Positions 1-13,896 of a stretch of DNA of 64,000 nucleotides are shown here, piece after piece. The notes beneath the pieces were generated by a model that saw only the letters and a list, made by a program, of their open reading frames with translations, ran no database searches and had not been told where the DNA came from. Position 1 is the stretch's first letter, and every line of letters starts with the position of its first letter. The translations under genes and the position numbers were made by a program. The stretch is from Trichoplax adhaerens (Eukaryota; Placozoa; Uniplacotomia; Trichoplacea; Trichoplacidae), in NCBI RefSeq assembly GCF_000150275.1, contig NW_002060945.1:1678199-1742198 (forward strand), given 5' to 3'.

Positions 1-948
1 AAGCGTTAAGAAGGCAATTGCAATAGGGTAGAATAAATAGATAACTCAATACTTTGAAATAATATCGGAATTAATTCTTAAATCATTGAAAAAAATGCAG
101 CCATGAATAATACTTAAATATTTTAAGCTAAATATGATACAGATTAATAGAATAAGATCGGTGACCTTTCATTGCTCGGGCGATTAGATCATTGATATGT
201 TTTATTCAATCCTGGAGATTTACTAACCAGTTAAGATGTAAATTAATCATTAAAAAGTTAACTTCATGCTATCATACATTAAATGAATCATTTACATTCG
301 AGATGGAATCGACCACAGTAGGTAAAAGAGAAGCTAAAGTTCTTATAAATGATGGGCCTTACAACAGTTGTCTTTTTACATGTTAGCAGATTTATCAATG
401 ATGACAAAATCTTTTCCTAACTTATCGAGTTAATATCATCTACCCATACAAGGAGTAAATTTCTGAATAGCAAAGGAAATGGTTTGACACCTCCAATAAA
501 TCTAACTGTTTTATATTCCAAGTTGCACTAACATGAAAAACGAATCACTAGTTGATATCTACTGTATGAATATGCACTCAATTATTTCAACTTGACCCTA
601 GCGGTAGCGAATAAACATGCAGCTGGTAATTCTCGCCAGATTATTTCCATTCAATACATCTTGACTCTAAAGTAGTAAATTCTTAAAACTTTTACTGATT
701 AGCAGTCTTATAAAGCAGCGTAAATTCTACAAATAAAAGCTCCAATCTATCAATGTCATCGTCTCTATTTTTGCATTTCATTTTCAGCCTTTTTGTATTT
801 ATTTCGTAGCCATTGATTTACGAATATCATTTTAATCATGTATGCCTAAACAATTCATTCGTTGTTCATCTATTTTATCGATTATCCTAGAACATAGTAC
901 CAAAATGAAGTAGGTAGATTAACATAATTGTTGTTCATTCTATTGCAG
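1..948. other. upstream region or first intron of the ALK1/2-like receptor gene
   Basis: This AT-rich stretch contains no exon I can support. The first certain exon of the receptor begins at 949 with a phase-1 acceptor, so the exon coding for the start codon and signal peptide lies in here or left of the window. One hydrophobic open frame at 753-806 looks like a leader, but its only donor gives the wrong phase (see rejected items). Confidence 0.6.
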
Positions 949-3591
949 CTTCGGGCCCTCCGTACATATGCCTTTGCACGCAAAGTTGCAATGCAGCATT
1001 AAACGAAAGACGCACATGTACAGCTCAAATTAGCTGTTTTCATAGCATTGTTAAGAATAATGCCACTGGAGTTATTGAAGAAAATCATGGCTGTTTCGAT
1101 CATATACTTCAAAGTAAATTTTGTGGCCGCCAAACTCCACTTTCATCGGTGGTGTGTTGTAAAAGTAATTACTGCAATGATAATGTTCATGGAACTGGAA
1201 GCGATAAAATACGTGCTACACTACCAATTACTACACCTACTACAGGTAATAAAAGAAGTAAATCATTCATTTTTATTTAGTAAAGTTAATTGCAATTCTA
1301 TAGCACTGATTGCTCTTTTAATACAAATTAAATGTTAACTGTATGATTTTATCTTTCCTAATATCACTTTCTAGCTGCCACAACAGGCCAAAGTATTGGT
1401 GGATCGGATGGATTTATGCTTGCGTTAACTATTGTTATTCCTGTCTTAGTATTATTACTAGTAGCTGCTATTGCTGTATGGCTTATACGAAGATCGCATC
1501 AACGCCATATGAGAGAATTATCGTCAAACAATTTGAAAGATCTAGAATTAAACCTTAAAGAGCAAGTTCCTTACTACCCACCAGATCGAACAGCAAGGTC
1601 GACCACAGATTATACATCGCAGCAAACTGGTATGCAAACAGAAATGACTTCAGGCAGTGGTTCAGGAGTTCCTCGCCTAGCTACGCGTACATTGGCTAAA
1701 GATGTTAAATTATTAAATGTTGTTGGTAAGTAGAGGCCAAGATAATTTGAAGTTATTGGCTATAATTATTCCATCGGTTTTGACTTTGCTCTTATAAGGC
1801 ACAAATGTACTCAAAACCCAAAGTGCTAGAAATAGATTTGCATAATACTATAAATCGATTTCGATAAGTTTTCCCATCCTAGCATTAAAGTTGCATGACC
1901 CTAGATAATGTGTATCTTAAAGATTCTATAAATTGAGATCTAGTAATATCAGATAGTATTAAAGATCGAAATATCATAAAGTCTTTCATTTGCATTATGG
2001 AATCTTAGCTCAAAGTTTGCTATATCCATTTCTATAAGATACTGCAGTTGTTATATTTAAGTTATAGAAAACAATGTCGTTCACTTTCGCTTCTAAAGAT
2101 GGATGAAATTGAACCAGTTTCTTGTAAAATGCGATTAGAGAGGCATTTTCTAAAGTGTTATGTACTGTATTCTTTCCCGCAGTATCCATTAAAATCAATC
2201 AGAAAGTTTATATCAATGATTTAAATTCGCCTTTTCCTCTTCATACTGTTAATCGATCATTTTCTCACCTATATCTTGATTTGGCTATGATATTATTAGG
2301 TAAAGGTCGTTATGGCGATGTTCGTAAAGCTAAGTATCATGGGCAAAAAGTCGCTGTCAAAATATTTTCTTCGCGCGATGAAAGATCATGGTTACGTGAA
2401 CGGCACATCTATGAAAATGTCCTTACTCGCCATGAAAATGTACTGTGTTATTATGCATCTGATATGACTTCCAGCCAATCCTGCACGCAAATGTGGCTAA
2501 TGACCCAATATCATGAGAATGGATCATTATATGATTATCTACAACGTCAAGTACTTGACCCATTAGAGCTGCTACGTTTAGCTTACTCGGCTTCAAGTGG
2601 TTTAGCCTACTTACATACAGAAATTGTGGGAACGCACGATAAATTAGCTGTGGCACATCGTGATGTTAAAAGTAAAAATATTTTAATTATGGACAATGGT
2701 AACTGTTGTGTGGCTGACATGGGCCTTGCAGTTACATTTAGTTCTGATCGTGGAATCCTTAATCTCGGCGATAATCCTAAAGTGGGTACCAAACGTTACA
2801 TGCCACCAGAAGTTTTAACTGAACGATTCAATCAAGAAAATTTTGATTCATTCCGCAAAATGGATGTTTACTCATTTGGATTAGTTCTATGGGAGATCGC
2901 TAGAAGATGTAAAACAGAATGTAAGTATTCAATGGACGAGAATGAATGATATGGTGAAACTTACTAATTGAATCATCTTACGCTTAAAATGAATAATTAA
3001 CATCTTCTCATTTCTCCTCTTAATGATATAGATGCCGATGCCGATGAATATCAACTACCTTACTTTGGTAAAGTTCCTAATGATCCTTCGGTCGATGAAA
3101 TGAGAAAAATAGTGGTTGAAGATAAAATAAGGCCACAAATACCCAAAAGACTCAAGAACCATGAGGTAAGCGTATTATTTATTTTGGTCACTCCTAAATC
3201 TAACTGTATATCATACCATTAGGATAGGATAGTTTTCGAGATCCGTTATAGTTTCTATGATAATCCGTAAATTAACAGTCATATTACATCGTTTTTTATG
3301 GATAAAATCATTGAAATTAAATCATCTAATTAGATATACAAGATATCATACTTAATTAAGAAGGTTGATCAGCGATTATGCCTTTTATTAATTGTATGGT
3401 TTCTTTCAATTATTCTATTGATGAAATAGATTTTAAGGCCATACTGTAAAGTAATTCGAGAATGCTGGAGCGAGAATCCAAGTTCAAGATTGTCCATGCT
3501 ACGAGTCAAGAAGACATTGATGAAAATGGTCAATAAGCTAGAATTTCAGAAATCGAAAGATTTGGCATCGAGTAATGAGGCAATAGCGTAA
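949..3591 (+). CDS. TGF-beta superfamily type I receptor Ser/Thr kinase, ALK1/ALK2 (BMP type) class, 5' partial
   Basis: This is a plasma-membrane receptor kinase that is activated by a type II receptor and phosphorylates R-Smads. Five exons join in phase: 949-1245, 1375-1725, 2300-2920, 3032-3165 and 3430-3591 (stop TAA). Exon 1 is a cysteine-rich three-finger ectodomain ending in the CC-x4-CN box (CCKSNYCN). Exon 2 holds one membrane helix followed by basic residues, then an intact GS box (TSGSGSGVP). Exons 3-5 are the kinase: glycine loop [11 protein letters not shown] lysine, [10 protein letters not shown] catalytic loop, and a DMG in place of the usual type I DLG. The L45 loop reads [12 protein letters not shown], nearly that of ALK2, so BMP-type Smad1/5 signalling is inferred. 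About 520 codons are present, as expected for the family minus its signal peptide. The start exon is not found. The gene converges on the ALK4/5/7-like receptor at 6715-11883. Confidence 0.93.
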
Positions 3592-6500
3592 AATTATAAA
3601 GGCAGTTGATTCAAATATAAATATTTCAGAATTTTATAGACGGCAGCAATGCATCCATCGGATTCCTCGTTTTATTTCTTTTTAATTCGCTTCAAGCTAG
3701 TCATTATTGAGAACTTGATGACAAATGAAACTTATAACCTATTGTGATAAGTATTGTCGTCGTACCCTCTTTGGGTTACTTCTTCATCTTGCGCGTTTAT
3801 TTACTTCTACCTGATAGTTATTCATTATCAGTTAGAAATGTTAATTTGTTTCATTTTTTTTTTACATTTTTTTGAGGGACTTTTTTAGTTTTTAATTAGC
3901 AAAGCTAAAGTTTTGACCAATGCTTCTATTAATGCCATGTTGTGTTCGAGATAGTAGATAATAAGGCTTCTATAAAGCCATTTCTTACCTTTGTGAAATA
4001 TCTGCACTTTATCAGAGTATAACTTTATACTAGTAGAATTGCAGCCATCTCTACTTTTCAGACACTATTTGTCTGATTTATTGATATTATCTTCCTGTAA
4101 ATACCTTTTATATCGCATGTACATCCTACTTGTCATGAGCAAAAATGTAGCGATAACTAGAAAGCGACAATTGAAAGTGATGAAATTAATTTTGGTAGCT
4201 ATATCATATCGTTAAATGATCTGGTATCGCTGATATTGACATATTAGTGTACATAAATTTGCGCGTACTGTACTGTATATACTTATATGAGTATTGATAT
4301 CTCATATACACGTACGTTTATTCCAACATGTAGATATTTCTTACATGTATAATGCATATAAGATTATGTATACAATCCAATTTGTTTGTATTCTGTTTTT
4401 AACTATTAATGATTAAATAATTTACTACTGATAGAAATCAACCTTGTACAGTACAGTATATGATCAATCCTATAGTTACTTGTAGTTTAGCAAATACTAC
4501 GATAATTACTAACATCTCCAAATTGGATAGTAATCCTGTGATCTTTATTTTTTATGCATAATTCTACAGTATCAGATTCTATTGGTCAAAGCTAACCATT
4601 TTAACTATCAAAGTCGGTGTAAAAAATTGCTTTGCTTGGATTATGATTTGTCTAGGTCAAATTACGATATAAAATTTATAAAAAATATCTCTATAAATTT
4701 CTATATACACATACACATATATATTTGTGTATTCACAATCATCAATCGCTAGAAGATATTCTTCTAGCAAACTAAAGATTTCGAAGTATTTTCCTTCAAG
4801 TGTTACATTTATAAATTTTAAGGATTTTCTTTTCTTTTGTTCAAATTTTTTAAGCAATAGCTCTAATCTTACATGTCATCACAATTTCGCATTGTCGATA
4901 AAATGCACAATTTTGCTAAATTTCCTTACACGCTGTACCTGAATAATTAAAATTGTTTTCATTTCCAACAATAACAGTATATGTTCATGTCTTCAAACTG
5001 AAAATTTTATTTTATCATGAACATAAAAATTAATGTATTATATATTATAATTTGTTTGACTGTATTGTTGGCTTCTTAATTTTCGGTCTGTAATATCAAA
5101 TTAACATTGATTTGTAAATATGTAGCTGACAATCACTATCTTCAGTTGAATAAATCGGCTTTCTTAACAATTAATCACATGATGTTGTCTAACGAAGTTG
5201 TGAAAATTGCTTAAATTTAATTGCTATAGTAGTACAGCAGTATCTAAAGCCTAGATCTGCTGTACTAAATTTAAACTACAAATAATCGGTATTGGCGTAT
5301 AATTTAAACACTGATCAAAATCATTTTGATATAGGTGATTATGTTGCTACATTTTATAAAACATTACTGAGACAAACAGAATCAGGTATCGACAAAACTC
5401 TAAGTTTCTAAGAGAAATCCTATGTTCAATTGTTCATTACTCTTTCAACATTACTACCAATTTTAAGAAAGAAGGATGACATGTGCTATGTATATCAACA
5501 TAAAAGTTCCTTTATCGATATCGGACTTTTGGATAAGTTATGCTGCATAACAGTGAAAAACTCAGTAATATTAAATTGATATAAAATTAGTTTTGGGTGC
5601 TATTTATTATGTAACTATGCTGACAATGTCTGGTTTCTTTTTCATTACTTTTAAGTAGCATTACTATCGATAATTCATGGTTACACGTGATTTTAATTCT
5701 AAGTAGCACTTGATAATGAATACCGGTAATTCTTTAGTATTTACAGTTGTGTGGTTGGTTATAATTTTAACCCAAAGCTTGCAAATGTTAAATGAACGAC
5801 TGCGAATATCTGTTGATTGCACCCCTTAAGTCAAATGGAACAAATTATACATGATTATTGCATGAACGTACTACCGTAATGATAAGAAATTAAAAATGAA
5901 CTGCACTTTAGGAATCGTTTTTAAGCCATCATTTTAGCAAGCACTTAAACAAGATACAAAATGATTGTAATATGAACTCTTTTATTTTCTAATAGCTAAT
6001 ATTTAATACAAGGACATGGCAAAATGATGCCGCCTGTATTTTAATATGGTACTATTAACACTCATATTTTATAATAAATACGTGTTCGCACCAAATCAGA
6101 CAATATGCAGCTTAGCAACATGTATAGGCAAGGTTGCTAACAGCAGTATCATTGCTATATATAAACCATAGAATACTCTATGTACTATCACTGGAATTAA
6201 TCGAAGGGATTACTTTCCAAGCTCGATGGTACAATTTAAAAGATATGTCATTATTAACTAATGTAAGACATTGTTACATCACCAGTCATGAGATAAGTTT
6301 TACGAAGCAGAAGTTGCCGCTGCATCAAACATTATATTCGTCACCTATTTTAACTGCAACACGAATACCCTAACTATGAGAAATTTCTTATCATCGGGGA
6401 ATTTAAGAAAAGTTTATATTACAAGTTCAAATTCCAGTCAAGCTTGTTTCATGCAGAAATATATCCAAAGTAAACTCGCCCATAAGTCCACTCGATTGTT

Positions 6501-6714
6501 ATAAAAACAATATGTTAAAAAGCAACATTCAAATGGTATTCTACTGCAATATAAACATTTATATAGTATTAATTCTATATTAATGTCACGATATATGTAC
6601 AAGACGTGAATACAGCATATATAATATATACAGTAGAAAGTACAAGCTATGTGCCAGCGAGGTTTAGCAAAACTGTGAAGTTAAGAATCTTGAATTACGA
6701 GCATTTTAAACAGT
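3592..6714. other. convergent intergenic region between the two receptor genes
   Basis: About 3.1 kb of AT-rich DNA lies between the 3' ends of the two receptor genes and must contain both 3' UTRs and polyadenylation sites. I see no further exons. GTAC pentamer motifs occur only as short isolated runs near 4265 and 4447. Confidence 0.6.
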
Positions 6715-9700
6715 TTAAATTTTCATATCTCCGCTATGCAACAGACTATGCAATGTCTTCTTTACACGCAACACAGGCAGTCTAGATTCATTGTTGTCCG
6801 ACCAACATTCCCTAATGATCTTGCAAATTGGACTGATGAACTGCATTTCATATAAAAGAACATTTAATTAGGCATTAATGTCTATTTCATCAAAGACGAT
6901 TCAAAACTACACATGCTTCATGTGAAGGCAGCTACAGCGATATGATACCAATATGAAATGGAGATTTATTAATTGACTGTGAACTGTTTTAATAATAACT
7001 TTTAAAATAGGCACACTTACCGGGTGAATCTCCCATTCTTTCTTCAAACGAGGACGTCTCTTACCTACTACAACGACTCTTCTCATCTCTTCTATGCTAG
7101 GATCATGGGGTACCATTTCCGAAAAACAAGGCGCATAATCGTCTGGAGTACCTACAAGATTGTTATACGCGTATAAAGTTAGATTGAAGCAAATACTCTA
7201 CCTTATGAGTTTACACAGATAATATTCAAATTATGAGCGTGAAACCTGTTATGTTACTTCGAGACAAAACTTCCCATAACACTAAACCAAATGAATAGAT
7301 ATCCGCATTTTTAAAAGCGTCGAAGCTTCTCATGTTCAGAGTATCTTCTATGACTTCCGGAGGCATGTAACGTCTTGTGCCAACTCTCTCGTTAGACGGT
7401 ATATCAATAGTATTTGATTTTGAATAATAACACACGGCTAACCCCAAGTCTCCAATTGCACAACTTCCATCTTTCTTTACCAAAATATTATTACTCTTTA
7501 TATCACGGTGAGCAATAGCTGGCTTTCCTACATCATAAAATTTTACTATTATATATCTACAACTAGTTTAACTACATATAACTTACACAAAACGATATAA
7601 TAATATTTAGTGTAATTGTTTCCTATATTCCTTTACCTCTTATCCCTATCATTTCAGTGTGCAGGTGGGCCAATCCACAACAAATTGAATAGGCAATTTT
7701 AAATAATGCTTCTTGATTTAAAGTGGTGTCGGATAGGTAATTAAATAAAGATCCGTTTTCATGATACTCAGTTATTAGCCATAATTCTGTACATGTGCCA
7801 GCGTCCTTGTTATCCGCGGCTATGAACCGAAGAATGTTTTCATGTTGAAGCATAACTACACGATTATAAAAAGTATAGCATTGTATGTCAATTGGGATAT
7901 TGGAGATATCCTTAAAGCAATAGTGTAAATATTCACGTAATACTTTGTCAATTAATCTCTAACTACAGCTTACCAGTTTGATAAATTCTAACTTCTCTCG
8001 ACCAAGAAGCCTCTTCCTTTGATGTGAAAATTTTAACAGCGACATTATCGCCATGAAGATTTCCCAAATATACTGCACCATATCGGCCTTTTCCAATTGC
8101 CGGATACGATATTTTTGTCTTCTTAGCAACCGTCTCTTGCTCCATTATGCGTGAAATACCATTACGTGGGTCCATTGGTAAGGCAGAAGATCCCACACTG
8201 CTTGTTGACGCCCTTCTGCTTTCGGCCACGTTAGTAGGAGGTGGAAAGCAAAAATTCTGAATTGTTGCTAAAATTCGCTTCTTATTGGTTGTACCAGCTT
8301 CACCGTTTTCAAAATCACAGTTGCTAGAAGCGTTGCGTCTTCTCCACCAAATAATAATAACGCCGACCAAGATAGCTAAAAAACCAACTGATATTATAAT
8401 CGCTATTGCACTACTATCGGGATCCGTCGGCATTGATGTTGGATAATCACTCGAGGATTCGGTACTGTTCAATCTAGAAACTGTACCAGCGGTACCTATA
8501 GTATAGTGATATAAACAAAAGCAGACTACAGTAAATTTTTGGACTATAACTACGTTCGTAAGTTCCGTCAAAATTTTTGTTACCAGGAGTAGTAGTTATC
8601 GATGAAGTTCCGTTAATTTTATTGCAAAATTCAGAGTAGCAGCATTTGCCATACTTGGCAGTTAGTAATTTGCACTTTAGAGTCATATGATCTAAAGGAT
8701 CTGAAGGGTTGCCAGAAGTTCGATTAAAGCAGCCAGCTACCCACAGTGAGCCTTCTAATTGTTGGTAGTCGTAATAACAAGCACCGTCAGTATAACAAAC
8801 ATTTCCAAAGCATTGTTGCCCTTCTTCGGATACTCTCTTAATACAATGGCACGGGAAGGCTTTTTTACCTAAGTGGGAGTATAATAGTATAATAAAAAGC
8901 TGTAATATCTAAAAAGTATAAGTATCTAAGAAAAAATGCTAATTCAAAGTGGCATAAAAAAGCGAACTTAAGCTATACTAAAAAACATAATATAATACTC
9001 TGGCTAACAAGGAATGAAGTCTACGATACTGTAAGAGGCTGTAATGATAAAATTTTTAAATCTCTAAAAAATTAGAACTTTGATAGAGTTCATTACTAGT
9101 ATGAATGGTAGATAAACAGTACAATCATACGATATACGTATAATGAATTATACCAGTGTATTACACAAAGTACGTAAAAAGATATAGGGAAATATTATCA
9201 GTAATAACTATCAATAATTCTTATTCTCTCGCAGTAATATGCAAAAGTCGTGCCTCGAATATTAACTATTCGATTGTATTTTCAGAAATCCTTATATATT
9301 CGTTTATACATACGACAGATACAGAAATATTTAATAAGATTTAATTGTATGCTATATCTAAGTAGTCAGCTCTACTGTACAAAGGTTATTTGACCAGTTT
9401 TTATATACTTTTACAGTAGCGTAAAAAAGAAATCCATTGACCCTGAGTACTGTGTAGTATACCGTGCTATATCCGTTCAACATTAGATATAGTTTATATT
9501 AGTTCTAAATTATTTGCTATATAACTGAAAATTGAATACTTAACATTACAGTATTGATAGATACCAATACTAATGATGCATAATATAGTACGCGAAAATA
9601 AGCTACGCATGCATTTACAGGATTAAATTCAACAATAGCAATGATATGGTTTTTAGCAAATGTTTGTTATTATTTTCGATTAATCACAAAGCAATGCCGA

Positions 9701-11883
9701 ATATCCATTACAAAAGTAAGACAATATATTGTTTTCAACATTAATATGTATGTTTAACCGAATCGGTGGCCCTTTACTACCTGGAAGTTGTATAATATTC
9801 ATTATCTTTGAAAATTCATTAATCAATATTGTTTTATAATACAAATTTTTAGTCCATTTGCGTAGTTTCTACTGAAACTTTACCAGTTTATCAAGATAAT
9901 TGGACTTGGGCAATAATTTGCATTATTCTCATGGGAACCTTGTACCTCATTAAATGTTTTTCTTTAAATTTATACTCAAGAAAGGTTAAAAAAAATCAAC
10001 GTAACCGCCAATACTGTAAACTAATGGATGATAAACCTCAATCAACGATTTACAGACTCTTTAAGAAGTATTCTATTACTGCCGTATAAACTGCATCACC
10101 GGATTATACTAAAACTATGAAGTACGGAACTCTCTTCAGCATGTCATTAACTTTTAACCTTTATAAGTAAAAAGATTCAATTATACTTTGTATAATAATA
10201 CGAGTCAAAAACGCTAAGCCAGTAAAGTCTACACAATCTCGATTCATATGTTAGCGTTAACGTATATATGTTGACAGCTTAGGAATTCAATGCATCTATG
10301 TACTCAATTTACGTCTACAAAAGACAGAAATGAACAAAAAAGAATTAATGACTTCATTTTAAAATGTCTGATTAGCATAAAATTATATCTCAAGTAAAAT
10401 CTATATTGCAATATAGTCAGTAATTACGCATTCTTTCTGGTGAAGAGAATATTTTAATGATTGTAATGCAACTGTGGCGTAATTATGTAAAATTAACTCT
10501 ATTTACGAATAGAAAATGGATAACAAACTGTTGTCAGGAGTTAAAGCTTTAACGATAGGTCAAGAATGTACAAGGAGCAGATGTGAAAACGTTAAGAGCG
10601 AGTTTTCGAATTTTTGGCACCATTTAGCATGACTGAAAGAGTTTTTAAAATCACGACCTTACTCTGACTTCTTGTAGAATAGAGTATCCATTGATGGATT
10701 CCAATGTGGAATAATAACTAACGAACTACGTCTGTATGATTGATAGCAAATAAAATTGGCAAAAACGGCTGCAGTATTGGAATCTACTGTTGTAATAGAA
10801 CTATATGAATAATTTAATCATGATAAGATCCGTCATACTTTATTGCTCGCACATACTGTACACTATTATACAGTGATAAACAATGCAATAATACAGATCT
10901 ACTAAAATAGCTCATAACGACTACATTAAGGTAGAATGGCAATTATTCATCGGACACATTTCTTTATACTGATTAATCAAATGATTGTAATCCTTTAATG
11001 TGTAAGAAATCATAGACCGTAGCAATACATACTCAAATTCAATCATAAATTATTAGTCAGCGACGTGAAGTAACCTTTATTGATTTCTAGTAAAAACGTA
11101 ACTTTTAGATACTGTCGTTATGAATCTGGAATAAAATAAGGAAAGTAAATTGACAAATTTCCTATTTTCTGACTTTAATATTAACCTACTGCCGTTTACT
11201 ATCAGACTATCAACTTATCTTTGTTGTTAACATTCAATGCATCCCATTTAGAATACGTAGTATTGAAAATGCATTTCTGATTCAAAGTTGAAATTACCCT
11301 TATTAATTATCAAGAGTACTGTATATCTAGATCCAAGTACATCTACAGTCAGTAAGTAAGTATACTTATAGTACGTATCATCATAGAATTAATATTTTCC
11401 TTACGATAGTAGCATTAATTAATTAAAAGTGCAGAAAGGGTGGAATAAATTGTGTGCTAGGAAATAGCTAGGTTAAGTCAATGGAAGCTTATGATACGAG
11501 TTTTAAAATTATTTGTGCTTTAATTTTCTTTTCAATCATAACTCTCCACTTTTACAATGTAGAGAATAGTAAAAAAGAGATACGATGATCCATCCTTTCT
11601 ATTGCATATTACAAAAACTACTGCCGCAGAAGTTGCTACATCCTTGACAGTAGCTATTGAACTCATTTTGACATGAGTAACCCTATTGCGTTACCAATGA
11701 AAGTGGATTGTAATAACATAAAAAAGTAATCATTTCTACCCATTTGAAGACAACTTTGTGTATATATACAATAATGATCCATCAACAATACTTACTTGGC
11801 GATGTCGGGCCAGTCTGTGCTATTGCCACAGACATTAAAAATAGCAATAGCAATAAAGGCATAGCAAGTTTTTCAGTAAGCAT
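6715..11883 (-). CDS. TGFBR1: TGF-beta/activin type I receptor Ser/Thr kinase, ALK4/5/7 class (TGFBR1-like)
   Basis: A complete seven-exon gene of 550 codons, read right to left: 11796-11883, 8584-8868, 7974-8495, 7637-7855, 7246-7527, 7021-7151, 6715-6840. Exon 1 encodes a textbook signal peptide (leucine core, VAIA before Gln) and ends in phase 1, matching the ectodomain exon 2.9 kb away. The ectodomain ends in CCYSEFCN. Exon 3 carries the membrane helix, the juxtamembrane segment, a degenerate GS box ([10 protein letters not shown] in place of the canonical TTSGSGSGLP) with about ten extra residues before the glycine loop, and GKGRYG. The L45 loop [11 protein letters not shown] is close to that of ALK5, which predicts Smad2/3 signalling. 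[10 protein letters not shown] and DLG are intact, so the kinase should be active. The 7246/7245 donor (gtttca) is weak but fits the phase. Intron 1 (8869-11795) shows no other exon. Family call is firm; one-to-one orthology with TGFBR1 is inference. Confidence 0.94.
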
Positions 11884-13717
11884 GTCGGCCTTGAATCTTT
11901 CCTACCACCTACAGTATATGCAATCAAAAATGAAGAAATTAGGCAAGATTTTATCTATTAACTAATATTTGATGGAATCATATCTTTGATTGTTGTGCAT
12001 TCTGGTGTTGGGGCTTTAGTTTACAGTAATCATTGTCAAAGTTTGCTGTCTCACTTTATGTCTATAGATTACTCCAATTCTTTGCTACATCTGTATTAAT
12101 AGCGTTATTATTCGTTATCATTTTGATGCCCTTTCAATCAATTTCACTTCAACGTCATAATATCATTAACGCAGTAAAGCAGAGTATGATGATGTCCTCT
12201 AACGATCGTATTGTATTTTCTTTTTGAAAAAAAAACTATACAATCAATCACACAATCGACTGCGCTCTCGAAGTTCCAGAGATTGAAAAAATTGGTCAAA
12301 CATGATGAATGCCGTTTACTTTAATATTATCCATTGCTAGTATCAACTAGATCGTTATGGTATTGAACTAAATTCTAATTTTGAATGAAGCCATTACGTG
12401 ATTGGAATTTGATATTTTGTAGATTCTGTTGTTGTCGATCAAGGAATACAATATTGCATTTGCTGATGTAATAATACAGTAAAGAGAAAAACAGAATTGT
12501 CAATACTACACGGTTTGTGTGCTGGAAACAGTCGTGCAGTAGCGATCACTACGTTGACTGGTATCTTGTGGTAGACATGAAAATTGGACAAGTAACTTAC
12601 TTTTTCTTTTCTGCAATGGACTATTTGAAAAATAACAACGATGTACAATGCATGACGAGTATTCGTCTATAGGATGGAATAATTTACAAGCGTCAGTATA
12701 GAATAGAATTGAATAAACCAATTTTTTCTATTGTATGGAGTGATTATCCGCTATAATCAGGCTTGCAACACACTTAGGTAGATATAAATTGACTTTTCAT
12801 CCCATCGCCATTGGTAGTACTGTATTGAAATAGACTACCAGCTTCGTAGGACCATGGGTAGCTGTTGGTTGTCGTCTTTTCTATCGACATTTTAATTACT
12901 ATCTGCGTGCCTGCCAGTATGATATGTCGATGGATGGATTGCGTTTTTATTCTACTGTAGTATGAAGATGATGACGATGATAGCACAGAGATTAGGAGTC
13001 AGGATGGATGGAAGAGCAAAAAGTGCCATTTAGTGTGGCATTTTCCCCTTGTAATACTACTAGTCGTCTGCGATTCTATACCTCTATTTTATGTATTCTT
13101 CAATGTATTTGCTACATCTTTATATGAATTTTCAATGGCCATTTTTTTCTTGGGTGCGTTGTGCCACATACAGTAGCAAGCTTATGTATCCCCCCCCCCA
13201 AAAAAAATGGATGGTTCCACAATATACACCGTTGAACGACACGATTGCTATCCTGACTTAAAAATAACCTTTAGGATCTTGAAAACGTTGTCTAGACGCC
13301 TATTGAAAAGTCTTTTTTTCCAATTCAAGATCGTGGATAGCTAGGGAATGTGTTGTAGTCATAAAAAGCCATTTTGGATAGGATAGTTGGTGAAAATGGG
13401 ACCATCGCTAGTGACAAGTCAAGTCTACACAACGCGTCGTACAGTCTGAAGCGTTGTATGGGCAAGGTGTTTTAGACAGTATGTTATTCTTCTTCACTTC
13501 CATACAGTATGGTGTTACAAAAAGAGTCACTGATTGAACTTTCTACGTCTCTCTATAGATTGGAAAAACTATCGTCGGATGGAAAAGAAACATGCTTACA
13601 AGACTTGAATCTCTGAATGTATCAAAGAGAGAAAAGAGGGGAAAAAAAAAAAAATAAAAAAAATATCCCCCCCCCCCAAAAAAAAGTCAAGCAATAGAAT
13701 AATGACCAAGGCATTAC

Positions 13718-13896
13718 CCCAATGTTGCAAGTTGTTTTAGCCTTGTTGTACAAGCGTTGGATCCAATCAATGAATAGAGGAATGGCTGGAAAGTTGTTGT
13801 CGCCTTGCCCTTGACAGGCGGTGCAGTCGATAATGTACAATACGGCAAATTTGTCTTGTAATGCTGAAATCGGCAATCCTTTGAAAAAATCGATCA
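13718..13896 (-). pseudogene. possible caspase-like p20 fragment
   Basis: A 59-codon minus-strand frame is bounded by a pyrimidine-rich acceptor and a gtaatg donor. It reads IDFFKGLPISALQDK, then VLYIIDCTACQGQGDN. This resembles the caspase p20 stretch that ends KPKLFIIQACRG and follows an F-F-[KR]-G element, with two or three extra residues before the ACQG. Just upstream on the same strand, at about 13.94-14.05 kb, another frame ends IFSNLVQLIDLQNV, similar to the caspase segment between the catalytic His and this block. The two do not join in phase, the catalytic SHG would read SHR, and no p10 subunit was found. It may be a decayed caspase or chance similarity in a GC-richer stretch. Confidence 0.28.

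Noticed and set aside
753-806. Hydrophobic frame MSSSLFLHFIFSLFVF as signal-peptide exon of the ALK1/2-like receptor
   Set aside because: The only donor at its end (gtagcc) leaves two bases, but the ectodomain exon at 949 needs one; joining them creates an early stop.
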